From positions 1,798,001 through 1,862,000 of the forward strand of contig NC_021592.1 in assembly GCF_000152265.2 (NCBI RefSeq): DNA of 64,000 nt, read 5' to 3'. The notes below the pieces were generated by a model that saw only the letters and a program-made list of their open reading frames with translations, made no database searches and was not told the DNA's origin. Source of the DNA: Ferroplasma acidarmanus Fer1 (GTDB lineage Archaea; Thermoplasmatota; Thermoplasmata; Thermoplasmatales; Thermoplasmataceae). Positions within the stretch are counted from its first letter, which is position 1. Each line of letters opens with the position of its first letter. Shown here piece after piece: positions 27,116 through 36,301 of the stretch. Position numbers and translations under genes: made by a program.

Positions 27116-27366
27116 CTCAATTAACTTAATATGATATTATTATTAATATTATCTCTATGTTCAGGCTTTTTACCTGTCTCATGGTTGTACAAAATATCAA
27201 TAATTTGGGAACATAAAGGATTATTTTATTTCATATTTCTCCTGAAGGGGATACCAATATTGTTTTATGGTGTACAGAACTTATGGATTTGAAAAAATTA
27301 TCAGAACTAATCTAGAAGGCCAAAACACTCACTGTAGCAGGAGGCTTGTGTTTAGTTGGAAGGGTT

Positions 27367-27990
27367 TCACCGCCATTTTAGCGTTTCAATTATTTTTATA
27401 ATATCACCTATTTCGGATATTTCATAATCCTTGTGTTCTGCTCGTTTTTGAGTCCCATGTGAAACCAGAACCGCTACGCATCCCAGCAATTTAGCAGGGA
27501 CAAGGTCATTGTCAATATCCCCCACAACTATTGTTCTTTCCGGTGTGCCATCCATAATTTTGATAGCCTTCTTATATGGCTCAGGGTCTGGTTTACCTTT
27601 TTCCACATCATCCATGGTTACTATAGCTTCTGCATGGACATTGATTTTTTCAATCATATCCCTTCTGGATGAGGTAACTATTGCAATTTTAAATCCCATA
27701 TTTCTAAGCTGTGAGAATGTACCTTCCACATCCGGATAAAATTTAACATCCGGCAGCATTTTTTCGAAATACATCTCTTCCCTTTTTTCTATTGCAGGGT
27801 CGCGTGCGTTCATTTTTTTAATCAGCATGGAGCCAGAATAGCCTATCATCAGGCGAATTACTTCAGGGTCCGTATCTATTCCGTAATCTTTAAACGCCAG
27901 CTGCCATGCCTTTATCCTGTATATTATTGAATTCCATATTGTACCATCGAGGTCAAAAATTATGGATTTATTAGCAGAAACTGTAGCCAT
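27367..27990 (-). CDS. HAD-superfamily phosphatase (phosphoglycolate-phosphatase-like)
   Basis: This 207-aa enzyme has motif I FDLDGT (nucleophile Asp13, acid/base Asp15), motif II IAIVTSSRRD, the KGKPDPEPYKKAI lysine and motif IV VVGDIDNDLVPAKLLGC. The helical cap after motif I marks subfamily IA, as in phosphoglycolate or beta-phosphoglucomutase enzymes. The substrate is unknown. It stands alone between the HEPN/MNT pair and an MFS gene. Confidence 0.85.
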   Translation of the reverse strand: MATVSANKSIIFDLDGTIWNSIIYRIKAWQLAFKDYGIDTDPEVIRLMIGYSGSMLIKKMNARDPAIEKREEMYFEKMLPDVKFYPDVEGTFSQLRNMGFKIAIVTSSRRDMIEKINVHAEAIVTMDDVEKGKPDPEPYKKAIKIMDGTPERTIVVGDIDNDLVPAKLLGCVAVLVSHGTQKRAEHKDYEISEIGDIIKIIETLKWR

Positions 27991-28092
27991 AGATGTGTAA
28001 TGTAAAAAGGTTAATTAAATTTACAGAAATATAAATTATGTGGCTATAACTCAATATAAAATTTAATAAAATAACTAAACTATTTTAGAAAT

Positions 28093-28129
28093 TAAAAAAG
28101 TTAAAAAACTTACTCCTCAGAAGGAGTAA
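28093..28129 (-). terminator. Hairpin plus T-tract terminator of MFS gene
   Basis: Read on the minus strand, TTACTCCT and AGGAGTAA form a perfect 8-bp stem around TCTG, overlapping the stop codon. It is followed by TTTTTT and a second T-run. This resembles an intrinsic terminator. Confidence 0.65.
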
Positions 28130-29582
28130 CGGTGCTTTTTTTCACAACTTCCATCCTCCTTCCAAGAACCTCCTTTGACAGGAGTACTACAAATGCAGAA
28201 ATCACGAATGTGAAGGCACCTATCATGAATGCATATTTGAATGCAGTCGCATCAGGGAAGGAAAATATCACATTTCCAGTAGCAGAATGTACAACGTCAA
28301 CTGCAGTATACAGTGAAAGTACTGTTCCTGCTATGGGAGCCCCTATACTGCTTCCTATGTATCTGAATGTGCTGTTCATAGATGTGGCAAGCCCCATATC
28401 CCTTGCTTCTACCGATAATACAAGGAGGTTGATAATTGAAGCATTCATTATTGCCATTCCTGACCCTATTATGGCTTCATCGGCAAGTGTCATAACAAGC
28501 CCCGGGGATGCTGAGAGCATGAAAAATCCTATTGCTGAAACAATTGATCCTGCTATTGCCAGCGGTTTTATTCCAGTCCTGGAAATAAGTTTTCCAGTGA
28601 CAATGGAAAATACTATCATTCCTGCAGCAAATGCCACCATTGAAATTCCTGTTTCCAGTATAGAAAAGCCAAATCCGTATGGTTCCGGTGTTTCAAAGCG
28701 GTATGACAATGCCTGCATTGACAGATACATTCCTATTCCTGATATCGTAAGTGAAATATTTGCAATAAGCACATTCCTCTTTGATAGTAATTTCATATCG
28801 AATATGGCTTCTCCACCATGGTGGTAATAATGCCTTTCGTATATAAACATAGGAATAAGCAGTACAATACCTGTTATGGCCATGCCCAGGAATAGTAATG
28901 AATGCCATCCCCATGATGAACCTTCTGACATTGCCAGGACTATTAATGCCAGTGGCACACCGAGTGCTATAGCTCCTACATAGTCTACCTTAACATCAGG
29001 CCTTCTGTATCTGGATTCCTTAACTTTCCACAGTGTGAGTATAGCCAGGGCTACTATAAATGGTATAGCAGTATGGTATGTCATTCTCCATCCATAATAA
29101 TTGGATATGAATGACCCCAGTGGAAGGCTAACAGCAAATCCAACACCGAACATTCCACTAATCAGCGCCTGGGCTTTTGGAACCATTTTTCTTGGAAACT
29201 CTTCCCTTACCATAGCCATTCCAAGTGGCATTATAGTAAGTCCTACGCCCTGGACTGCCCTGGATATCACCATAAATGTAAAATTGGGAGAAAATCCTGT
29301 TACGGATACAGCTCCGGCATAAATCAACATTACTATTGACATCATTTTCTTTTTCCCATAGAGATCTGCAAGTTTTCCAACGATAGGGCTTAGAGCCACA
29401 CCGGTTAACAGATATGTGGAAAGTACCAGGCTCACCTGGTCAACTGTAATATGAAAACCCTCTGCTATGGATGGAAGTGATGGAGTCAACATTCCCTCAA
29501 CATACATAACAGCAACGATTATCATAGCGAACAATGCCAGTACGAATCTGGCATATTTTTTATCATATGTTTGTTCTTCCAT
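28110..29582 (-). CDS. MFS drug-efflux transporter (DHA2, 14-TM type)
   Basis: This 490-aa transporter starts at the ATG at 29582 (MEEQTYDKK); an in-frame TTG 15 nt upstream is less likely. Blocks include YVEGMLTPSLPSIAEGF in TM1, GKLADLYGKKK in the TM2-3 loop and RAVQGVGLTIMPLGMAMVR. It is paralogous to 5676-7109. Weak SD-like GAAGGG lies before the ATG. A hairpin terminator overlaps the stop. Substrate unknown. Confidence 0.87.
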   Translation of the reverse strand: MEEQTYDKKYARFVLALFAMIIVAVMYVEGMLTPSLPSIAEGFHITVDQVSLVLSTYLLTGVALSPIVGKLADLYGKKKMMSIVMLIYAGAVSVTGFSPNFTFMVISRAVQGVGLTIMPLGMAMVREEFPRKMVPKAQALISGMFGVGFAVSLPLGSFISNYYGWRMTYHTAIPFIVALAILTLWKVKESRYRRPDVKVDYVGAIALGVPLALIVLAMSEGSSWGWHSLLFLGMAITGIVLLIPMFIYERHYYHHGGEAIFDMKLLSKRNVLIANISLTISGIGMYLSMQALSYRFETPEPYGFGFSILETGISMVAFAAGMIVFSIVTGKLISRTGIKPLAIAGSIVSAIGFFMLSASPGLVMTLADEAIIGSGMAIMNASIINLLVLSVEARDMGLATSMNSTFRYIGSSIGAPIAGTVLSLYTAVDVVHSATGNVIFSFPDATAFKYAFMIGAFTFVISAFVVLLSKEVLGRRMEVVKKSTVTPSEE

Positions 29583-29741
29583 TTTATTACCCTTCAATAC
29601 ATTGTTCTATATCCCATTTAGTTGCTATAGGACAATACTTATAGTTAATGATAATAGAGTATTTAATAGTTACTAAAACAAACAGTTTATCTATAAAGTA
29701 TATTTATGGCTTTAGAATTATCAGTGTAATAAAAAAAGGAG

Positions 29742-30707
29742 CTAATAACCCAGTAATTTCAATCTTTTTTTGTAGGTAACACCATATTTTTCCGCTGTAA
29801 GGATGGCTTCCTTCATGCTAACATAATCTGCCATATTCTTTCCCGCTATATCAAATGCGGTTCCATGATCAACAGATGTTCTCAGAAATGGAAGGCCGAT
29901 ATTCATGCTTACAGTGTGGGCAAAATCATAGGTTTTTGCAGCTATATGGCCCTGGTCATGGTACAGTGAGAGAACTGCATCATATTTCCCCTTTGATGCC
30001 AGGTAAAAAACAGAGTCAGCTGGAACCGGCCCTGTGACTTTCATAGTTTCCCTCGCCTTTTCAATTGCAGGAATAATCTCATTCTTTTCTTCCATGCCAA
30101 ACATGCCTCCTTCACCAGCATGTGGATTAAGTGCAGCAACAGCAATGTCAGGTTCCATGAAGCCGAGAAGTTTAAGGCTTTTTTCAGTGTCAATTATAGC
30201 ATTGTACACATTTTCATACTTTACAAATTTAACTGCATCCATTAAGGACATATGTTTTGAAAGAAAGGTTATCCTCAATTTTTTTACTTCAAATAAAGTT
30301 GTGGTGAATTTTGAATTTGTCAATGCCTTGAGCATGGTTGTATGGTCTATGTATGGCGATCCGGCTTTTATTATAGCCTCTTTGTTTATGGGGGCAGTTG
30401 AGATGACATCAACCTTTCCAGCTAATGCAAACTGCACAGCTGTTTCTATGCTTTTATACGCAATTTTCCCGGCATTTGCAGTTACCTTGCCAGTTTCAAC
30501 CGGTTCACCTGTTCCTGTATTTATAAAATTAAGATTTTTCTGGTTTTCCATATGCAGGCTGCAGTAATCAAGTGTTTTATTGTAATTGTCCATGTCACCG
30601 AATAAAGTTATTTTGAATTTCCTGTTCTTTATTGCGTTAATTGATTTTGCAACAATTTCCGGGCCTATTCCAGCAGGGTCGCCCAGTGTAATCCCTATAT
30701 TAACCAT
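29742..30707 (-). CDS. PdxA-family dehydrogenase, probably PdxA2 (four-carbon acid sugar phosphate dehydrogenase)
   Basis: This 321-aa protein starts IGITLGDPAGIGPEIVAKS, the PdxA signature. It has metal-ligand His residues in PYIDHTTML, LYHDQGHIAAK and VDHGTAFDIAG. PdxA makes a pyridoxal precursor, but PdxA2 paralogues oxidise and decarboxylate D-threonate or D-erythronate 4-phosphate to dihydroxyacetone phosphate. The gene follows, 12 nt downstream, the two halves of a DUF1537 four-carbon acid-sugar kinase on the same strand, which is the classic partner of PdxA2. The catabolic role is inferred from that context. Confidence 0.85.
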   Translation of the reverse strand: MVNIGITLGDPAGIGPEIVAKSINAIKNRKFKITLFGDMDNYNKTLDYCSLHMENQKNLNFINTGTGEPVETGKVTANAGKIAYKSIETAVQFALAGKVDVISTAPINKEAIIKAGSPYIDHTTMLKALTNSKFTTTLFEVKKLRITFLSKHMSLMDAVKFVKYENVYNAIIDTEKSLKLLGFMEPDIAVAALNPHAGEGGMFGMEEKNEIIPAIEKARETMKVTGPVPADSVFYLASKGKYDAVLSLYHDQGHIAAKTYDFAHTVSMNIGLPFLRTSVDHGTAFDIAGKNMADYVSMKEAILTAEKYGVTYKKRLKLLGY

Positions 30708-30719
30708 GGCATGTTATTT

Positions 30720-31133
30720 TTACATTGTATTTATAGATAGATGTTGAATCAATTTTATATAGATATCATCGTCGCCCAGGCTGCCTCCTTTGATCACATA
30801 TCTCTTCCCATCAAGCATACCGCCATGCACAGTTCCTGTGGAGATAAGTGGCAATATCTGTTCTTCACTTTCAAGGTAGTTAAAACCGGAAGTATTCAGT
30901 ACACAAAATGCTGTTTCTCCACCGCTCATAATTAATGCATTGCATTCCATGAGCAATGATATGAAGCCCATATCCTTTACAGTTGAAAAATCTGTTTCCT
31001 GGAGATAAAATAATTTAATTTCCGGGCAATTTTTAATATTCAAGCTATCTGAGCGCAAAGTACGTTTCAGATACTCCACCTGCTTTTCTGTTATGACGGT
31101 GAGACTGCCTATAATAATTCCTATTTTATCCAT
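30720..31133 (-). CDS. Four-carbon acid sugar kinase (DUF1537), C-terminal half
   Basis: This 137-aa ORF matches the nucleotide-binding C-terminal domain of DUF1537 kinases: IIIGSLTVITEKQVEYL at the start, MSGGETAFCVLNTSG at residues 69-83, and VIKGGSLGDDD near the end. Its ATG follows immediately after the TAA of the N-terminal half and is in the same frame. It therefore is either a separate subunit restarted at the stop or the second half of one gene broken by a nonsense codon. It overlaps nothing and is 12 nt before the pdxA-like gene. Confidence 0.85.
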   Translation of the reverse strand: MDKIGIIIGSLTVITEKQVEYLKRTLRSDSLNIKNCPEIKLFYLQETDFSTVKDMGFISLLMECNALIMSGGETAFCVLNTSGFNYLESEEQILPLISTGTVHGGMLDGKRYVIKGGSLGDDDIYIKLIQHLSINTM

Positions 31134-31658
31134 TTACTTCATCTCCAGATAATATTTAATCAGCACACCAGGATCTACAGGCATTAAATTTTCGTCCACG
31201 CATTTTTTAGCCAGTTTTTCAATATCTCCATAGGATTGCGAATCCGCAATTTTAACATAGGGGCTTAAGTTGTCAGGTAGCATTTTAATTATATTTATGC
31301 TTCCATTTCTGTTTATACTGGAACCATTGAAGGTATACATGCCGTATTCAGGAATTGTATCTGTGAGGAGTATATTTCCGTATTCTGCAATAAATGCCAC
31401 AAAATCCAGTGTGCTACCCCTGAACAGGCTATCAATTCGTGCCAGAATGCGTGCACCAGGAAATGTGTGTTTAACCATATCCAGTCTTGGCCGCGGATCT
31501 TCTAAATTCCTGGTCTCCAGATCAATGGAAACAATTTCTGAATCCGGTTTGCCGTGGTCATGTAATCTGTTATATGGCACCACAGGAATATGGGGGGCGA
31601 TTAAGGATGCCATACCAGCCGCGCCGCTCAGGTCATCAGAAATAATTATAGTAAGCAT
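31134..31658 (-). CDS. Four-carbon acid sugar kinase (DUF1537), N-terminal half
   Basis: This 174-aa ORF matches the substrate-binding N-terminal domain of DUF1537 kinases: IIISDDLSGAAGMAS (usual form ADDLTGA), RIDSLFRGSTLDF at residues ~74-86 (usual form KiDSTLRG), and TDTIPEYGMYTFNGSS. Together the two halves make only about 311 residues against roughly 400-430 for fused homologues, so the N-domain is compact. The predicted reaction is phosphorylation of D-threonate or D-erythronate. A TATA-like AATACTTATATC lies upstream. Confidence 0.85.
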   Translation of the reverse strand: MLTIIISDDLSGAAGMASLIAPHIPVVPYNRLHDHGKPDSEIVSIDLETRNLEDPRPRLDMVKHTFPGARILARIDSLFRGSTLDFVAFIAEYGNILLTDTIPEYGMYTFNGSSINRNGSINIIKMLPDNLSPYVKIADSQSYGDIEKLAKKCVDENLMPVDPGVLIKYYLEMK

Positions 31659-31677
31659 CCGGAAATAATACCGGAAA
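31659..31677 (-). repeat. Direct repeat at start of sugar-acid operon
   Basis: On the minus strand TTTCCGG occurs twice, 12 nt apart, between the TATA-like sequence and the ATG at 31658. This position suits a repressor site covering the transcription start. Confidence 0.4.
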
Positions 31678-31774
31678 GATATAAGTATTTTTAGAAATAT
31701 ATAGAGTATAAAACCCGGAGGATTATAATAGTTTAAAAGAAAATTATGTATAATTATTGATTACTACCATAGAG

Positions 31775-31790
31775 TAATTATATATATACC
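31775..31790 (+). promoter_or_regulatory. TATA box of 31808 gene
   Basis: TAATTATATATATACC is centred about 26 nt before the ATG at 31808, which implies a leaderless transcript and selects that ATG. Confidence 0.55.
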
Positions 31791-31807
31791 GGTATAATTA
31801 ATCATTG

Positions 31808-32758
31808 ATGGATAGAAAAGATGTCAATTTAAAGATGGATATGAAGATGAAACTTGTCATATCCGGTAATGCAGATATTTTTCGATGGTCAAAGTTGCAT
31901 AACATAACTATGAGCATTTTTATAAAAGAGGATTCACAGAATAGTGGAGATTATTATTTCGAGGCATTTATAGCAAAAGACCAGGAAATTGCTGGATTCA
32001 AGGAGCTTATAGACGCATATGGCGCTATAGAATCAGAACATTTCTTTCTTGTCGTACGCCCACTGGTAAACCAAAAAATATTAAATTTCATCAAGGAGTT
32101 ATGGACTGTACCATCTATTTCCTTCAGTGAAACTACAGTTGAGAATGGAAAACTAATCCTGCGCATAATATTCCACAGCAATTACAAAAAAGATTTATCC
32201 CTGATACTGAATAGATACCTTGTAATTCCATATTTTATTGATGACATCATACTAACTAAAAATGAAGGATTCACATATTTGCTCGAAAAAAAGAATAAAA
32301 GAGTGCCACTATCCATAATTCAGTATTCACTCCCCCTTTCTATCCATGATGGAGATGATATCTCAAGAATACTTGAAGAAAATAATGGAATAGCAGAGGT
32401 TGTGGAAAGCCCATATGATAGGGACAATTTTAAGTTACACCTGTTTTTGGAAAATCCTGTAGAAGAAAATGACAAAATCCGTGTTATATCACGCGAAGAT
32501 AAAATTTATGAGGCATATTCCACAAATAAGTTACTCAGTACAATAAGGAATAAGGCAAATGAAAGGGGAATATTCAGGAATCAGCTATTTATTAAGATAA
32601 AGGATGGAAGAATTTATTCAAGTTCCTCCGTTAATACATATAGAGCGATGGAATATTTAAAATTAACATTTGCTTCCTCTATGGGCCTGTATGGGAAAAA
32701 TTTTATCAGATTAGAAAACTGTACCGATTTTGACCCCTCTCTGCATGACTCCCTATAA
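31808..32758 (+). CDS. Conserved hypothetical protein, paralogue of 33150-34088
   Basis: This is an unrecognised 316-aa soluble protein. It and the next gene are diverged paralogues: both have an (E)xEHFFLV-like block near residue 80, a RVISREDKIYEA / TVISERDHIYET block near residue 235, and a TYRAMEYLK / TYRAKDYFK block near the C-terminus. There are no membrane segments, zinc motifs or obvious HTH. It is preceded by a good TATA box. It could be a Thermoplasmatales-specific sensor or regulator, but nothing in the sequence proves that. Confidence 0.7.
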   Translation: MDRKDVNLKMDMKMKLVISGNADIFRWSKLHNITMSIFIKEDSQNSGDYYFEAFIAKDQEIAGFKELIDAYGAIESEHFFLVVRPLVNQKILNFIKELWTVPSISFSETTVENGKLILRIIFHSNYKKDLSLILNRYLVIPYFIDDIILTKNEGFTYLLEKKNKRVPLSIIQYSLPLSIHDGDDISRILEENNGIAEVVESPYDRDNFKLHLFLENPVEENDKIRVISREDKIYEAYSTNKLLSTIRNKANERGIFRNQLFIKIKDGRIYSSSSVNTYRAMEYLKLTFASSMGLYGKNFIRLENCTDFDPSLHDSL

Positions 32759-33149
32759 ATATAGCCGTAATAATTTTATACTTAATTGATTTGAATTAGT
32801 TTTATTTAATAAATAACTGGATTTCCCGCCAGAATATTCCGGTAAATACTATAACATTGTAAAATTTGCCCCCTATGGATTTTAGCCCCATAATACTTTA
32901 AACGTGCAATAATTACCATTATCATTATTTATCCAATCTCCTGTTTATTATAAGCCTGATTAAACTGAATTTCAACCTGCTGTTTCTAGACCCTTCTCCA
33001 CTTTCCTATTGAAAAGTTAAATATTGCCACTATTGCATATTTTATAAAATAAACAACCAGGTATGGCAAATCCCGGCAATTTGAAATTTCATAATCGTCC
33101 GGGAAAGATGATAAGAATATTTTTATATACATATATATTATAAAGATAA
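32759..33149. other. Intergenic region, no gene seen
   Basis: This 391-base AT-rich stretch separates the two paralogues. No frame looks coding. The only clear signal is the TATA-like TTTTATATAC at about 33121-33130, centred 25 nt before the next ATG. A long leader, small RNA or decayed third paralogue cannot be excluded by eye. Confidence 0.5.
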
Positions 33150-34088
33150 ATGAAACTCTCCCGTATTGATACAAAACTTAACAAATATTTCGAAATTGCA
33201 CTTAACTTTAAATCAAATCACCTTGCATTAAGCCAGGCAACAGGATATGAGGGGGCTGGTGCCCTTTTCAGGGATGGCGATGATTTATTTTTTGATTTTT
33301 TTATACTTAAATCAGAAGATATCGGGAGGCTAAAGCCTTTATTTCAATTAGCCGAGGTAAATGAAAGGGAACACTACTTCCTGGTAAGGGAAAAAATGAC
33401 AGACCCTGCACTGGTGGAATTTTTCACTGACCTTGACAACATAAATGGGCTTGTAATTTCCTATGCCGGGATAGAATCCGGAAATATGATAATAAAAGGC
33501 TTTATGCATGAGAATTCTGAAATGGATTTTTCCAACCTGATTTATAAATATAACTATACAGAGTTTAATATTGTACAAATAACATTAAAGCCATCACCTG
33601 GTTTTTACTACTTCATGAAAAATACAGACACAGCTCTTCAAAGCATAATTGTAAGCCTTCCAGTTGCCGAATTTTCACAATACAGGGTAATTAAAATTTT
33701 AAAAGAAACAAATGCTACCGTGCAGTTTGTGGATAATAATCCGATCCATGGCTCTTTCAGGGCCATCATCTATTCAGATAGAGATTTAAGCAGTGTTGAG
33801 AACATGACTGTAATATCAGAAAGAGACCACATATATGAGACAAAGACAAACGATAGCATACTGCTTTTGCTTGCATCTAAAGCTATGAGTAATAATCTTA
33901 CATTAAATTTTATGTTTCTGTATGTGTATGGTGACAGACTAGTTATTAATTTTATTCTGCCGACCTACAGGGCAAAAGATTACTTTAAGCAGATAATAGA
34001 TACTGAAATTGATTTAAATAATTTTGCATGGCTTACCCTGGAATCCTATGGCCCGGTAAATGATGGAAATATGGAATCAGACCCGTAA
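33150..34088 (+). CDS. Conserved hypothetical protein, paralogue of 31808-32758
   Basis: This 312-aa protein aligns along its length with the preceding gene through scattered blocks (REHYFLV, TVISERDHIYE, TYRAKDYFKQ). It is acidic, with no transmembrane segment or known catalytic motif that I recognise. It has its own TATA box, so the two paralogues are separate transcription units despite the tandem arrangement. Function unknown. Confidence 0.7.
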   Translation: MKLSRIDTKLNKYFEIALNFKSNHLALSQATGYEGAGALFRDGDDLFFDFFILKSEDIGRLKPLFQLAEVNEREHYFLVREKMTDPALVEFFTDLDNINGLVISYAGIESGNMIIKGFMHENSEMDFSNLIYKYNYTEFNIVQITLKPSPGFYYFMKNTDTALQSIIVSLPVAEFSQYRVIKILKETNATVQFVDNNPIHGSFRAIIYSDRDLSSVENMTVISERDHIYETKTNDSILLLLASKAMSNNLTLNFMFLYVYGDRLVINFILPTYRAKDYFKQIIDTEIDLNNFAWLTLESYGPVNDGNMESDP

Positions 34089-34219
34089 CTATTTTTCTAT
34101 ATTAACAAAATTTCTTATTATCAATGTTTTACTGGCTGATACATCCATTACACTGTATAAAAATAATGGTTTAAAACATTATATTTTAATATGGAATTCG
34201 TTTATCCCTACTAATTAAT

Positions 34220-35515
34220 ATGGATTCTCAACATAAAAGTTTACCTCACAGAAACTGGAGCCGGATTGACACATGGGCATTTATCTCATTTGCCATGGGA
34301 ATGTTCATAGAATCATATATATTCGGAATGTCTTCTATAGCCACTACCTGGGTTAAAATTCCAGACAGCTATAAGGCATTGCTATTATCAAGGTCTCCCT
34401 TATGGCTGATAATAGGCATAGGAATAGCAGGCCCTGTATCCGACCGCATTGGGAGGAAACAGGTTTTCTATATTACAATGAGTTTGTACGCTATCGGCGC
34501 AATAGGGATAACATTCAGTTACACATTTTACCTTATATTAATTTTCCTTGGAATTTTGCTCTTTGCCTCAGGAGGGGAAATGAATACAATTATGGCGTTA
34601 TCGCAGGAAATTATGCCCAGGCAGCACAGGAGTTCAACTATGCTGCTGGAATTAAATTTTATTCCACTTGGCGGGCTGGTTCTTGCTGCGGTTGCATTTT
34701 CAAGTTTATACAGTTCTATTTATTTCCAGAGGCTTATGGTAGCCCTGACAATAATTATAGTCCTGGTTGTCCTTGTTGCTTCCCGCCGTTATTTGCCGGA
34801 GAGTTTTCTATGGCTCGCAAGCAAAGGGAAAAACGAACAGGCAATAGCTGATGCAAAGAAATATTATGGCGAAGCAGGCTATCTGGAAAGGACAGACAAC
34901 ACAAAGGATCTCTCGGATAGCAGAGATCTGAATAAAACCAGCCACTTCTGGCTTAAGTTCTTTGCCACATTGACAACAGCATTTGCAGGAACCACAGGAT
35001 TCGGGCTCATAGCCTATGAACTGGGGCCTATAATCTTTCCAAACCTCACAGATCTGATACTTCTGGTTTCCAGTGTAGCAGCCTTCGCAATGGGTTTAAT
35101 AGGATTTTTCGGCGAAAAAATCAGCAGGAAATCAATGCTGCTATGGGGAAATCTGGGTGCACTTGCTTTTACTATTATAACGTATGAACTTATAGGCACC
35201 TGGTCTAAATATATTATACTGTTCTGGGCTCTCGTCGTTATATTGAATGCCTTTGTACAGTTAGGTTACCTGGCTGAGGATACATTAAAATCTGAAGTAT
35301 GGGCTACAAAATCCAGAGGGAGCCTTACTGCTCTTGTAAGATTTCTTGGCATAGGCCTATATATCCCTACAATTTATATTACCTATACATACAATATATA
35401 TCAGTATATGTTATTCAATATCCTTGTATGGGTTATAGGTTCTGCAGGTGCTGTTGCATGGTATATTCTGGGCAAAGAAACAGGCAAGGGAATACCTATT
35501 GAACTAGCAGACTGA
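34220..35515 (+). CDS. MFS transporter (sugar/metabolite-type)
   Basis: This 431-aa protein with 12 predicted membrane segments starts WSRIDTWAFISFAMGMFIE. It has the classical loop GPVSDRIGRKQVFY after TM2 and the PESFLWLASKG motif after TM6 that marks the sugar-porter/metabolite group. It is similar in type to the riboswitch-linked transporter at 1-463, but no THI element lies upstream here. Substrate unknown. Confidence 0.85.
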   Translation: MDSQHKSLPHRNWSRIDTWAFISFAMGMFIESYIFGMSSIATTWVKIPDSYKALLLSRSPLWLIIGIGIAGPVSDRIGRKQVFYITMSLYAIGAIGITFSYTFYLILIFLGILLFASGGEMNTIMALSQEIMPRQHRSSTMLLELNFIPLGGLVLAAVAFSSLYSSIYFQRLMVALTIIIVLVVLVASRRYLPESFLWLASKGKNEQAIADAKKYYGEAGYLERTDNTKDLSDSRDLNKTSHFWLKFFATLTTAFAGTTGFGLIAYELGPIIFPNLTDLILLVSSVAAFAMGLIGFFGEKISRKSMLLWGNLGALAFTIITYELIGTWSKYIILFWALVVILNAFVQLGYLAEDTLKSEVWATKSRGSLTALVRFLGIGLYIPTIYITYTYNIYQYMLFNILVWVIGSAGAVAWYILGKETGKGIPIELAD

Positions 35516-35565
35516 ATGCCATGGAATAATTTAAATGATATTTGCTATTTCTAATATTGAGATTC

Positions 35566-36258
35566 ATGGAAATAAATATTGGCATTATAGGTGGCATGGG
35601 CCCAAAGGCAACAAACCAGTTTCTGGACCGAATTACTGAATTGACAGATGCAGCGAATGACCAGGAACATGTAAGATATATACTTTACAGTGATCCTGAG
35701 ATTCCTGACAGGATAGGCGCTTATTTCAACGGTACCAAAAGCCCGGTGGATGCCATAAACAAAGGCATAGATTTTCTTGAAAGGAACGGCATAACAACAA
35801 TAGCTATACCCTGCAATACGGCACATATATGGTTCAGTGAGTTTAAAGCAGGTGTCAATCTGCTAAATATGGTTGACCTTACAGTAAAAGCTATACTAGA
35901 CTCTGGATACAAACATCCAGGATTTCTGGCAACTACTGCAACTATCAAATCCAGGCTTTACATTAAAAATCTGGAAGAAGCCGGTATCTCTGCCATAATT
36001 CCGGAACAGGAGGATACAGTAATGCAAGCGGTGAAGCTGGTGAAACTTGGAGAGATTTCCAGGGCAAAGGCTACCTTGAAGCCAGTGGTTAAAGAACTTG
36101 AAGATAATGGCTCGGATTCTATTATTATGGCATGCACTGAAATACCTGTTATACTGAATAGGGAGGATACAGAACTGCCATTGATAGATTCAGACCGCAT
36201 CCTTGCTGAGAAAATAATATTATCTGCGGGAAAACGGCTCAAGCCTTATAATAAATAA
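35566..36258 (+). CDS. Aspartate/glutamate racemase family protein
   Basis: This 230-aa enzyme starts at the ATG at 35566 (MEINIGIIGGMGPKATNQF), giving the family's usual N-terminus. The two catalytic cysteines are Cys83 in IPCNTAHIW and Cys190 in IMACTEIPV. The family interconverts L- and D-aspartate or glutamate without PLP. It lies 43 nt before a PLP decarboxylase on the same strand, but that gene has its own AT-rich box, so co-regulation is uncertain. Confidence 0.88.
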   Translation: MEINIGIIGGMGPKATNQFLDRITELTDAANDQEHVRYILYSDPEIPDRIGAYFNGTKSPVDAINKGIDFLERNGITTIAIPCNTAHIWFSEFKAGVNLLNMVDLTVKAILDSGYKHPGFLATTATIKSRLYIKNLEEAGISAIIPEQEDTVMQAVKLVKLGEISRAKATLKPVVKELEDNGSDSIIMACTEIPVILNREDTELPLIDSDRILAEKIILSAGKRLKPYNK

Positions 36259-36301
36259 ACTTTGCCGGAAAATATTTTAAACTTTGCACGGATATTAAAT
36301 T

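Noticed and set aside
27116-27366. Possible decayed mobile element between the HEPN/MNT pair and the HAD gene
   Set aside because: A few phrases look coding but no frame, end repeat or family match holds up by eye.
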